A stretch of DNA of 27,823 nucleotides from Gemmatimonadales bacterium UBA4456. Lineage in GTDB: Bacteria; Gemmatimonadota; Gemmatimonadetes; Longimicrobiales; Gaopeijiaceae. Both the position numbers and the translations under genes were made by a program. Location of the stretch: NCBI GenBank assembly GCA_002390225.1, contig DGOW01000069.1, positions 37,268 through 65,090 on the forward strand, in the 5' to 3' direction. A model generated the notes under the pieces. The model saw nothing but the letters and a program-made list of their open reading frames with translations, ran no database searches and was not told the origin of the DNA. Of this stretch, positions 6,168-13,403 are shown piece by piece (positions within the stretch are counted from its first letter, which is position 1; the number at the start of each line of letters is the position of its first letter).

Positions 6168-7889
6168 ATGGCAGATACAGTAGCCGACGTCCACCAGCAC
6201 GAGGCTCATGGTCATGACGACCATCATCACGATCAGAGCTGGCTAGAGAAGTACGTCTTCTCTACGGATCACAAGATCATCGGCATGCAGTACATGTTCA
6301 CGGGCATTTTCATGGCTGTGATCGGTGGCTACATGGCCTACGTGTTCCGGATGCAGCTCGCGTTCCCGGGCATTTCGGTCCCCGGGTTCGGTCAGGTGTC
6401 ACCGGGTGAGTACAACGCGCTGATCACGAACCACGGCACGATCATGATTTTCTGGGTGGCGATGCCCGTCCTGATCGCTGCCTTCGGGAATTTCCTGATT
6501 CCGCTGATGATCGGCGCGGATGACATGGTCTTCCCCAGGATCAACCGCCTCTCGTTCCAGATTTTCTTCCTCAGCTCGATCGTTCTGCTGGGGTCCCTGT
6601 TTGTCGAAGGAGGGGGCTTCGGAGGTGCCTGGACCTCGTATCCACCGCTGTCCGCGAACGGGGATTACAACCAGACCCAGTTAGGCGCATCTCTCTGGCT
6701 TATCGCGGTGGCGCTCGAATTCGTCGCGTTCCTGCTGGGTGGTATCAACTTTATCACCACCCTGATGAACTCGCGCGCGCCCGGCATGAAAGCGTACGAC
6801 ATCCCTCTGGTGTGCTGGATGATCGTGATCGCGAGCATCCTCTTCATGCTGTCGGTGGGGCCGCTTCTTGCCGGTGCAGTGATGCTACTGTTCGACCAGA
6901 CGCTGGGGACTGGGTTCTACGATCCGGCCCGGGGCGGTGACCCGATCCTCTGGCAGCATCTCTTCTGGTTCTTCGGTCACCCGGAAGTGTATGTCGTGCT
7001 CCTTCCGGCAATCGGCATCACGGTCGAGGTCATGGCGACCTTCGCCCGGAAGAAGATCTTCGGATACAAGCTGGTTCTGTACACAGCCGTCGCGACGGGT
7101 GTACTGAGCTTCTTTGTCTGGGCCCACCATCAGTTCATCGCCGGCATCGACCCGCGCATGGCGAACGTCTTCACGATCACCACGCTTCTGATTTCCGTGC
7201 CGATCGCAGAGATGCTCTTCGTGATGATCGCGACGTTGTACGGAGGTTCGATCAGGTTGACTACCCCGATGCTCTGGGCGCTCGCCTTCATGGCCGAGTT
7301 CCTCATTGGAGGCGTGACGGGAATCTTCCTCGGTGCCAGCGGCGCGGATATCTACTTCCACGACACCTATTTCGTTCTGGCGCACTTCCACTACACGTTC
7401 TTCCCGATCGCGATTATCGGATCGTTCTGCGCCTTCACGTATTGGTTCCCGAAGATGTTCGGGAAGATGATGAACGATACCCTGGGCAAGATTCACTTCT
7501 GGGGTACGGTCATTCCGTTCAACTTCATCTTCATCCCGCTCTTCGTGCTTGGGATGGGTGGTCAGCACCGCCGCATCTACAACTTCCAGCACTTCCCGCA
7601 GATTGCGGGTCCCGAGTACTTCCAGCTCCGCGAGCTCGCGACGATCGCGCTCCTGGTCATGCTGGCGTTCCAGCTGGTCTTCTTCTACAACGTCATCTCG
7701 AGCTGGATGCGCGGAGAAAAGGCTGGCAAGAATCCCTGGAAGGCGAACACTCTCGAATGGACCACGGAGTCGCCGGCGCCACACGGCAATTGGCCCGTGG
7801 ATGAGTTGCCGACCGTGTACCGGGGGCCGTACGAGTACGGCCATCCGGATCGCGAAGAAGACTACTGGCCCCAAAACCTCCCCAACTGA
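6168..7889 (+). CDS. coxA: Cytochrome c oxidase subunit I (heme a/a3-CuB)
   Basis: The catalytic subunit, 573 residues from ATG 6168; the open frame extends upstream into the coxB end without family similarity. Heme a ligands are His89 (NHGTIM) and His408; the heme a3 ligand is His406 in VLAHFHYTFF. CuB ligands are His271 in GHPEVY plus His320/His321 in WAHHQF. Glu273 and the cross-linking Tyr275 in GHPEVY mark an A1-type oxidase that reduces O2 and pumps protons. About 12 TM helices. The first 22 residues are unusually His-rich (HQHEAHGHDDHHHD), which might bind copper or other metals. Its stop overlaps the subunit III start (TGATG). Confidence 0.97.
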   Translation: MADTVADVHQHEAHGHDDHHHDQSWLEKYVFSTDHKIIGMQYMFTGIFMAVIGGYMAYVFRMQLAFPGISVPGFGQVSPGEYNALITNHGTIMIFWVAMPVLIAAFGNFLIPLMIGADDMVFPRINRLSFQIFFLSSIVLLGSLFVEGGGFGGAWTSYPPLSANGDYNQTQLGASLWLIAVALEFVAFLLGGINFITTLMNSRAPGMKAYDIPLVCWMIVIASILFMLSVGPLLAGAVMLLFDQTLGTGFYDPARGGDPILWQHLFWFFGHPEVYVVLLPAIGITVEVMATFARKKIFGYKLVLYTAVATGVLSFFVWAHHQFIAGIDPRMANVFTITTLLISVPIAEMLFVMIATLYGGSIRLTTPMLWALAFMAEFLIGGVTGIFLGASGADIYFHDTYFVLAHFHYTFFPIAIIGSFCAFTYWFPKMFGKMMNDTLGKIHFWGTVIPFNFIFIPLFVLGMGGQHRRIYNFQHFPQIAGPEYFQLRELATIALLVMLAFQLVFFYNVISSWMRGEKAGKNPWKANTLEWTTESPAPHGNWPVDELPTVYRGPYEYGHPDREEDYWPQNLPN

Positions 7890-8467
7890 TGGCACACGTA
7901 AGACCGATCGCAACGACCCGGAGCGCCACTGGGATCCCCACAGCACGTCTGGCGGTGTGGTGGATCCTGGCCTCAGAAGTCGTCATTTTCGGCGGCCTGC
8001 TTGGCGTCTACCTGATGCATCGTATTGGGCACCCGGAATGGGCTGAGGCCGCGTCGCACACGCAGACGTGGCTCGGGGCCATCAACACCTTCGTCCTTCT
8101 CACGTCCAGCTTTACGGCGGTGCTCGCGCATCAGGCTGCGGAGAAGGGCAAGGGCAAGGAGGCCGCGAAGCTGCTGGGCTTCACGATCCTCGGGGCCCTG
8201 ATGTTCCTGATGATCAAGTCGTACGAGTGGTACGGCGAGATCGTTGCTGGTTACACCATTACGGCGAACAACTTCTGGTCGTTCTACTACACGGCGGCGG
8301 GACTGCACGCCCTTCACGTGATCGCCGGTGCGATCATCATGGGCTTCATTGCGGTCGATGCGTACCGCGGTCGTGAACTCCACCGCGTCGAGATCATCGG
8401 CATCTATTGGCACTTCGTCGACGTGGTCTGGATCTTCCTCTTCCCGCTTCTCTACATCGCGAAGTAG
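7889..8467 (+). CDS. coxC: Cytochrome c oxidase subunit III (first copy)
   Basis: A 192-residue subunit III-like protein with about five TM helices, the short form that lacks the first two helices of the mitochondrial type. Typical features: WWILASEVVIFGG with the conserved Glu, then AINTFVLLTSSFT, then AGLHALHVIAG, and the C-terminal IYWHFVDVVWIFLFPLLYI signature. Subunit III stabilises subunit I and the proton uptake path. It is translationally coupled to coxA by TGATG overlap and is followed after 4 nt by the subunit IV-cytochrome fusion. A second, divergent subunit III homologue follows at 9211. Confidence 0.93.
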   Translation: MAHVRPIATTRSATGIPTARLAVWWILASEVVIFGGLLGVYLMHRIGHPEWAEAASHTQTWLGAINTFVLLTSSFTAVLAHQAAEKGKGKEAAKLLGFTILGALMFLMIKSYEWYGEIVAGYTITANNFWSFYYTAAGLHALHVIAGAIIMGFIAVDAYRGRELHRVEIIGIYWHFVDVVWIFLFPLLYIAK

Positions 8468-8471
8468 CGAC

Positions 8472-9197
8472 ATGTCCGAGAACAACGACAGCCACGACGA
8501 CGGCCATCACATCAATTACCGCGGGATCTATTTTGCTCTTCTGATCCTGTTCCTAATCTCCGTGGCGGGTCCGGAGGTCGGTGAGCGCCTGGGGCTACCC
8601 TGGATCACGCTCGTCACGGCCTTTGGTATCGCGCTTGTGAAGGCTCGCCTGGTGATCAACAACTTCATGCATCTCGCCTGGGAAAAGCGGATCATGAAGT
8701 GGGTTCTGGCGACGTCTGTGATTCTGATGTTCCTGATGGTGGCGGGTGTGGCGCCTGACGTGATGAATCACGAGGGGAACAACTGGGAGAACCTTGCCGC
8801 CAAGGAGGCCGTTCAAAGGGGTCTAGCTGAGGCGGCGGGATACTCCGATGGCGAGGGAGAGGCCGAGGGAGAAGCCGAGCTCGTGGTGGCGGCTGCTGGC
8901 TTCAGTGCCGCCACGTCGTACGGACAAATCTGCGCGACGTGCCACGGTGCGGGGGGTGCGGGTGACGGGATTGCAGGTGCGGCGCTTGATCCCGCTCCGG
9001 CCAACTTCACGGACCCCGCCTTCTGGAACGATCCTATCCGGACTGACAACTTGCGAGAGCGTGTGCTCACGGTGATCCGCGACGGTGGTCCCGCGATTGG
9101 AGTCTCGGCGCTGATGGCCCCCTGGGGTGCCCTCTACACAGACGACCAGCTCGAAGAGATGGTGGATTTCGTGATGTCGTTCCGCCCTGACGAATAG
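8472..9197 (+). CDS. Oxidase subunit IV fused to a C-terminal cytochrome c domain
   Basis: A 241-residue protein from ATG 8472; upstream open frame is low-complexity and rejected. Residues 1-100 form a prokaryotic subunit IV with three TM helices (about 17-33, 44-62, 76-94) and the family motif KARLVINNFMHLAWEKR between helices 2 and 3. An acidic Gly/Glu-rich linker (about 122-140, GEGEAEGEAE) follows. A mono-heme cytochrome c domain then has CATCH at 154-158 and a candidate Met215 ligand in SALMAPWG. The basic loop after helix 2 predicts a cytoplasmic N-terminus and periplasmic C-terminus, which puts the heme on the correct side. In caa3 oxidases the heme domain is normally fused to subunit II, so this arrangement is unusual. 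Confidence 0.92.
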   Translation: MSENNDSHDDGHHINYRGIYFALLILFLISVAGPEVGERLGLPWITLVTAFGIALVKARLVINNFMHLAWEKRIMKWVLATSVILMFLMVAGVAPDVMNHEGNNWENLAAKEAVQRGLAEAAGYSDGEGEAEGEAELVVAAAGFSAATSYGQICATCHGAGGAGDGIAGAALDPAPANFTDPAFWNDPIRTDNLRERVLTVIRDGGPAIGVSALMAPWGALYTDDQLEEMVDFVMSFRPDE

Positions 9198-9210
9198 AAT
9201 CTGAAGCACG

Positions 9211-9804
9211 ATGAACTCAGAGTCAGCGACATACCCGACAGCGAGGCCGACTCGAGGCGAGCCGATCATTCCGAGCGGCGTGCTCGGGATGATGATCTTC
9301 ATCTTCACGGAGATCATGTTCTTCTCCGGCCTGATCTCTGCGCACACCATCGTGAAGTCTCAAGCGGCAGGTCAGATGTGGCCCCCGTATGGTCAGCCAC
9401 GCCTTCCGATCGAGGAGACGGCCCTCAATTCGCTCGCTCTCCTGGTCAGCGGCATGGTCCTCGTCTTCACCTGGTTCGCCTTCAAGCGTGACTCCGGGCA
9501 GGCTCGGATTCCGCTGATGCTGTCGATCGTTCTCGGAAGCATCTTCGTTGGATTCCAGGGCACAGAGTGGGTCGCACTGCTCGCCGATGGCCTCACGATG
9601 CAGTCGAGCGCGTATGGTGGTTTCTTCTACCTCATCGTCGGCTCACATGCGATTCATGCGGTCGGTGCACTCGTCGCCTTGATGTGGACCTATGATCGTC
9701 TGAACAAGGACATGCTGCGGTCGTCGCAGTTGGCCACGGTATCTGCCTTCTGGTACTTCGTGGTCCTCCTCTGGCCGATCCTCTATTGGCAGGTGTACCT
9801 CTGA
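9211..9804 (+). CDS. Second heme-copper oxidase subunit III homologue
   Basis: A 197-residue protein with about five TM helices that also belongs to the subunit III superfamily. It shows GMMIFIFTEIMFFSGL with the conserved Glu, then ETALNSLALLVSG, then FQGTEWV, the central GGFFYLIVGSHAIHAVGAL, and a C-terminal FWYFVVLLWPILYW. Compared with the first copy, the terminal WHFVD motif is replaced by WYFVV, and an extra periplasm-type loop WPPYGQPRLP is present as in longer subunit III proteins. It lies 13 nt after the subunit IV fusion and overlaps the next small gene (TGATG). It could be a structural partner within one complex or belong to an alternative form of the oxidase. Confidence 0.88.
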   Translation: MNSESATYPTARPTRGEPIIPSGVLGMMIFIFTEIMFFSGLISAHTIVKSQAAGQMWPPYGQPRLPIEETALNSLALLVSGMVLVFTWFAFKRDSGQARIPLMLSIVLGSIFVGFQGTEWVALLADGLTMQSSAYGGFFYLIVGSHAIHAVGALVALMWTYDRLNKDMLRSSQLATVSAFWYFVVLLWPILYWQVYL

Positions 9805-10040
9805 TGCGCGTCGCCTTCATCGCCTTGGTGGCGCTTGCCTTGGTGGCTTTGCTGCCCGAGGCTGCCTGGGCATGTCCGGTCTGCTTCGACTCGAGCGACG
9901 AGAACCGTCAGGCCTTCATCGCCACCACTGCCTTCTTGAGCCTGCTCCCCCTAGGCATGGTGGCGGGTGCCGGGATGTACATCCGGAAGCGGACGCGTGA
10001 CATGGACCAGGACATGGTCGACTCCGAGTCGCTCGACTAG
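9804..10040 (+). CDS. Small exported CPVC membrane protein of the oxidase operon
   Basis: A 78-residue protein, start ATG 9804 by TGATG overlap with the preceding subunit III gene. An N-terminal signal or anchor (about 4-24) ends in AAWACPVCFDSSDENR; this CPVC pair lies just after a predicted signal peptidase site. A second TM helix (about 38-58) and a basic then acidic tail follow. I recall small proteins of this pattern beside heme-copper oxidase genes, but know no characterised function. The CxxC pair on the periplasmic face could bind copper or take part in thiol exchange during CuA assembly; that is inference. Last gene of the operon. Confidence 0.75.
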   Translation: MRVAFIALVALALVALLPEAAWACPVCFDSSDENRQAFIATTAFLSLLPLGMVAGAGMYIRKRTRDMDQDMVDSESLD

Positions 10041-10047
10041 GAGTTTG

Positions 10048-10075
10048 GCTCGGGCGGGTTGTCATGCCCGCGAGC
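10048..10075 (+). terminator. Hairpin after the oxidase operon
   Basis: GCTCG-gg-CGGG pairs with CCCG-CGAGC around an 8-nt loop: nine base pairs with a 2-nt bulge, 7 nt after the last stop codon of the operon and before the B12 riboswitch. There is no T-run, so it may be a weak terminator or need Rho. Position fits the end of the respiratory transcript. Confidence 0.4.
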
Positions 10076-10092
10076 TGCGTCTAACGTCACGA

Positions 10093-10262
10093 GCGGCACA
10101 TCTCGGAAGCCGGTGAGATTCCGGCGCGGTCCCGCCACTGTGTTGGGCTCGGTCTCAGCGAAACACCACGTTTTCGCCGACCGAAACGGACGTTCGATAC
10201 GCCACTGGGCTTCGGCCCGGGAAGGCGAACGGTTCGGCCCTGAGCCAGGAGACCTGTGCCGC
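10093..10262 (+). promoter_or_regulatory. Cobalamin riboswitch 1 (controls btuF-btuC-btuD)
   Basis: The aptamer is bounded by a perfect P1 pair GCGGCACA (10093-10100) / TGTGCCGC (10255-10262). The conserved core GAAGCCGGTGAGATTCCGGC, followed by GCGGTCCCGCCACTGTG, and the B12 box AGCCAGGAGACCT (about 10243-10255) match the cobalamin class consensus. The btuF ATG lies 33 nt further on, so the expression platform is short. With no T-run between, translational control (RBS occlusion on adenosylcobalamin binding) is more likely than termination. Confidence 0.95.
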
Positions 10263-10295
10263 AGGATGCTATTGTCCTCCGGTCGAGAGAACCAG

Positions 10296-11252
10296 ATGAA
10301 AGCTCGGACCCGGGAGCTCTGTGCTCTCGTGCTGCTCCGACTCCGCCGTTCAGGCGTGGTGCGCCCCGTACAGGTCGTGCTTTTGTGCCTCATGGTGTCG
10401 ATTGCCGCATGCGGTACCACATCAGACACGGAGCCAGGATCGGACGTCGTGTCCACCCAGGGTTCGAAAAAGGTGGGCCAGATTGTGAGCCTTGTGCCCT
10501 CCCTGGCAGAACTTGTCGTCACCATCGGTGCCGAGGAGTTACTCGTGGCTCGAACCGACTACGATACCCATCCAGCGATTGCCGACCTCCCGTCCGTTGG
10601 AGGGGGTCTGGACCCAAGTCTGGAGGCACTCGTCGAGCTCGACGTCGACGTGGTGCTTATGCCGGAAGGTGAGGACATGCCGGCGCTTGCTGCGCGGCTG
10701 GGGGGGCTGGGCATCTCGGCGGTCGGGTTCCGAACAGAGACCGTCGATGACCTCTACGATTCGATCGAGCGCCTGGGGGTCCTAGTCGATCGTACAGGTC
10801 CGGCGCAAAGGCTTTCTGATGACATCGCTCAGCGACTGGCGAACATCAGCCAAGTGATTGGGGATCGCCCGCCGGTGTCGGTGATGTACGTCATCTGGTC
10901 CGACCCTCCGATGACGACGGCTGCCGGATCGTACATTGACGAACTCATCTCGATTGCCGGTGGATACAACGTCTTCTCCGATTCACCTATGCGATGGCCC
11001 ACCGTAGGGTACGAGTCGATCGTGCGTCGAAACCCGTCGGTGATCATCTGGCCGAAGGGCGATGATTCCGAGCTGACCCTGGACGCTGTGAAGGATATGC
11101 CCGGGTGGAGGGATCTGGAGGCGGTCCAGAGGGGACGGGTCGTCTTTGTCGACTCCGATCGCTTCAATCGTCCGGGTCCGGAACTGGCGGACGCGGCGAT
11201 GGATCTCGCACGCGCGCTGCACCCGACGGCGTTCGGCAGCTCGACACCGTGA
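10296..11252 (+). CDS. btuF: Cobalamin-binding ABC transporter lipoprotein
   Basis: A 318-residue periplasmic binding protein of the BtuF/FhuD (helical backbone, cluster A-II) type. ATG 10296 is chosen because it follows the riboswitch; the open frame runs back through the aptamer, which is not coding. A hydrophobic segment ending in SIAAC (Cys39) is a lipoprotein signal; a GTG or ATG nearer to it is possible, since 38 residues is long. The domain begins with IVSLVPSLAELVVTIGAEELLVARTDY, in outline typical of BtuF, and contains LPSVGGGLDPSLEALVELDVDVVL and WPTVGYESIVRRNPSVII segments. Vitamin B12 specificity is inferred from the upstream riboswitch and the BtuB receptor downstream. It overlaps btuC by 4 nt (GTGA). 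Confidence 0.9.
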   Translation: MKARTRELCALVLLRLRRSGVVRPVQVVLLCLMVSIAACGTTSDTEPGSDVVSTQGSKKVGQIVSLVPSLAELVVTIGAEELLVARTDYDTHPAIADLPSVGGGLDPSLEALVELDVDVVLMPEGEDMPALAARLGGLGISAVGFRTETVDDLYDSIERLGVLVDRTGPAQRLSDDIAQRLANISQVIGDRPPVSVMYVIWSDPPMTTAAGSYIDELISIAGGYNVFSDSPMRWPTVGYESIVRRNPSVIIWPKGDDSELTLDAVKDMPGWRDLEAVQRGRVVFVDSDRFNRPGPELADAAMDLARALHPTAFGSSTP

Positions 11253-12244
11253 CGCGTCACGCCGTGCTGCTTGTCGGACTGGTCGCCGCGTTCGCGGTCT
11301 CGCTCGTGGTTGGTCTTGCGGTAGGAGCTGTCGGCATCCCGATCGGCGAGGTGCTCGAGGCGCTGACCGGCTCAGGTGACCCGCGGACACGCACGATCGT
11401 CGTGGGTCTCCGTCTTCCCCGCGTGCTTCTGGCCGCTGAGGTCGGAGCTGGTCTGGCCATCTCTGGCGCGGTCTTTCAGGCACTACTTCGTAATCCGCTT
11501 GCCGAGCCCTATGTGCTTGGAGTCTCCAGCGGAGCCGCGGTCGGAGCCGTGACCGCGATCGTCTTTGGTATGACGACGACGTCGATGCTCGCGCTGCCGA
11601 TCGCAGCCTTCTCAGGCGCGGTTGTGGCCATCACGCTGGTCCTGGGGATGGCCGCCGCGGCAGGGCGGGGGCTCGACACCCACGTGCTGCTCCTGGCCGG
11701 GGTCGTGATCGGCGCCTTCTTCAACGCGATCATCCTTCTCCTCGTGAACTTTGCGGACCTTGAGACATTCCGGGCCGCCATGCTGTGGATCATGGGATCC
11801 TTCAGCGGTGCCACGAGCGAGAGCGTGACCACGGTCGCTGTATGGGTTCTGCCAGCGCTGCTAGCGCTGACACTACTTGCTCGTCCACTCAACCTCATGT
11901 CGGTGGGCGAGCAAAGTGCGTTTCACCTTGGCGTCGATGTTGGCAAGCTCAAGCTCATGCTGTACGTCGGGACGTCTCTTGTAGTTGGCGTCTGCGTCGC
12001 AGGGTCGGGCGCGATCGGGTTCGTCGGCCTGGTCGTCCCACATGCGCTCAGGCTTGTCGGCGGCAGTGACCACCGATGGCTCCTGCCGGCGTGTGCTCTT
12101 ACCGGAGGAGCATTCCTCGTTTTGGCAGACACGATCGCTCGGACCGTTGTCGCGCCGGCCGAACTCCCGGTCGGAGTCGTGACTGCGCTGGCTGGGGTAC
12201 CGGTCTTTCTGTGGCTCCTCATCCGCTACCAGGAGGGCACGTGA
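11249..12244 (+). CDS. btuC: Cobalamin ABC transporter permease (FecCD family)
   Basis: A 331-residue permease from GTG 11249, which overlaps the btuF stop. About ten TM helices. FecCD family landmarks are visible: RLPRVLLAAEVGAGLAISGAVFQALLRNPLAEPYVLG in outline, GSGAIGFVGLVVPHALRLVGG (the coupling region that contacts the ATPase), and VVAPAELPVGVVTALAGVPVFLWLL near the C-terminus. It forms the inner-membrane channel of the vitamin B12 importer with the ATPase encoded next. The stop overlaps the ATPase GTG start, so the three genes are translationally coupled. Confidence 0.92.
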   Translation: MTRHAVLLVGLVAAFAVSLVVGLAVGAVGIPIGEVLEALTGSGDPRTRTIVVGLRLPRVLLAAEVGAGLAISGAVFQALLRNPLAEPYVLGVSSGAAVGAVTAIVFGMTTTSMLALPIAAFSGAVVAITLVLGMAAAAGRGLDTHVLLLAGVVIGAFFNAIILLLVNFADLETFRAAMLWIMGSFSGATSESVTTVAVWVLPALLALTLLARPLNLMSVGEQSAFHLGVDVGKLKLMLYVGTSLVVGVCVAGSGAIGFVGLVVPHALRLVGGSDHRWLLPACALTGGAFLVLADTIARTVVAPAELPVGVVTALAGVPVFLWLLIRYQEGT

Positions 12245-13059
12245 GCCTCTTCGAGCTGCGTAATGTCTCCTATCGCTACCCTGGAGCCGGTCAGTCGGCG
12301 CTCGAAGGGATCACGCTGGATGTCGAAGCTGGCTCGGTCTTCGCCATGCTCGGCCCGAACGGCTCGGGAAAGTCGACGCTGCTTCGTGTGCTCCTCGGGG
12401 AGCTTGAGACCTCAGACGGTTCGGTGACCTTTTCGGGTCGTCCCAGTGACTCATGGGGTCGACGTGAGATCGCGATGGAGGTCGCCTTCGTCCCGCAGGC
12501 GGAGCCGATGGCGTTTCCCATGAACGTCCGCTCACTCGTCGAGATGGGTCGATATCCTCACATCGGTGTCCTCGGGCGCATGGGGCCGGAGGACCGGGCT
12601 GCGGTCGACGGAGCCATGGAGCGCGCGGGTATCATGGATCTCGGCGGCCGGAGCATTCGTAACCTGTCGGGCGGTGAGCGGCAGCGAGTCCGGATCGCAC
12701 GTGCTCTGGCACAGGAGCCAAAGATCCTGGTCCTGGATGAACCGACGGCTGCGCTCGATCTCCATTTCGAAATGGAGACGTTCGAGTTGATGCGGGAGCT
12801 CACCGAAGAACATTCGTTCACGGTTGTCGTCGCTACCCACAACCTGAACTTGGCGGCGCGCTATGCGTCCCGGTTGTTGCTTCTCAGCAAGGGACACATC
12901 GAGGCTTTGGGCTCCCCCGACGACGTCATCACGGCCGATACGATCGGTCGTGTCTACCGTTGGCCGGTGCTCGTGACGGCGCCGGAGGGACTCGGGCCGG
13001 GTGCAGGCGCGCCACAAGTGGTGCCCCTTTCCCATGACGGTTCGACCTCGTCCGGTTGA
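12241..13059 (+). CDS. btuD: Cobalamin ABC transporter ATP-binding protein
   Basis: A 272-residue ABC ATPase from GTG 12241, fixed by overlap with btuC; the upstream extension of the open frame lies inside btuC. Complete nucleotide-binding motifs: Walker A GPNGSGKST (38-46), Q-loop Gln85, signature LSGGERQRVRIARAL (141-155), Walker B ILVLDEPTAALD (161-172) and switch His in VVATHNLN. It is of the FhuC/BtuD/FecE class that powers iron-siderophore and B12 import; B12 is preferred because of both flanking riboswitches. Last gene of the btuFCD operon, 46 nt before the second aptamer. Confidence 0.93.
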   Translation: MSLFELRNVSYRYPGAGQSALEGITLDVEAGSVFAMLGPNGSGKSTLLRVLLGELETSDGSVTFSGRPSDSWGRREIAMEVAFVPQAEPMAFPMNVRSLVEMGRYPHIGVLGRMGPEDRAAVDGAMERAGIMDLGGRSIRNLSGGERQRVRIARALAQEPKILVLDEPTAALDLHFEMETFELMRELTEEHSFTVVVATHNLNLAARYASRLLLLSKGHIEALGSPDDVITADTIGRVYRWPVLVTAPEGLGPGAGAPQVVPLSHDGSTSSG

Positions 13060-13105
13060 CATGAACGGCTGAAGCCTCGAAGCTCTCATCACAATTCAAT
13101 TCGCG

Positions 13106-13258
13106 GGTGGGTCAAACGGAAGCCGGTGTGAATCCGGCGCGGCCCCGCCACTGTGAGAGGCCCGGTTGTCAACCGGAACGTCGGCTCGGAATGCCACTGA
13201 GGAGTCATCCTTGGGAAGGTGAGCGCGGACGGCCTCGAGCCAGGAGACCTGACCCACC
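13106..13258 (+). promoter_or_regulatory. Cobalamin riboswitch 2 (controls btuB)
   Basis: P1 is the perfect pair GGTGGGTCA (13106-13114) / TGACCCACC (13250-13258). The core GAAGCCGGTGTGAATCCGGC, followed by GCGGCCCCGCCACTGTGAG, and the B12 box AGCCAGGAGACCT (13238-13250) are canonical. The core is nearly identical to riboswitch 1, but the peripheral arms differ. The btuB start is 145 nt downstream, leaving a much longer expression platform. Confidence 0.95.
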
Positions 13259-13375
13259 AGCACCCCGTATGAGGGTCTCCGAGGGGGAGTCCAGGGGAGC
13301 AGGTTTGCACCGTGGGATGTCGTTCGTCCGTCGGAGCACCGGTTCGCCTCGCCTCTCTTTCGTCGGCCGATTCAG

Positions 13376-13391
13376 TCCCGCGTGGGCGGGA
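13376..13391 (+). promoter_or_regulatory. Hairpin abutting the btuB ribosome binding site
   Basis: TCCCGC-GTGG-GCGGGA is a perfect 6-bp GC-rich hairpin ending one base before the Shine-Dalgarno GAGGAG (13393-13398) of btuB. It is a candidate part of the riboswitch expression platform that controls ribosome access. There is no T-run after it, so it is not a standard terminator. Confidence 0.4.
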
Positions 13392-13403
13392 TGAGGAGAC
13401 GAG

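Noticed and set aside
6885..7946. 353-codon open frame antisense to coxA
   Set aside because: It mirrors a strongly conserved subunit I gene; its product is Arg/Glu/His-rich low-complexity sequence without family features, as expected for GC-rich shadow frames.
10059..10295. Longer btuF start inside the riboswitch
   Set aside because: The frame is open by chance through a structured aptamer; the lipoprotein signal and aptamer boundaries place the start at or after 10296.
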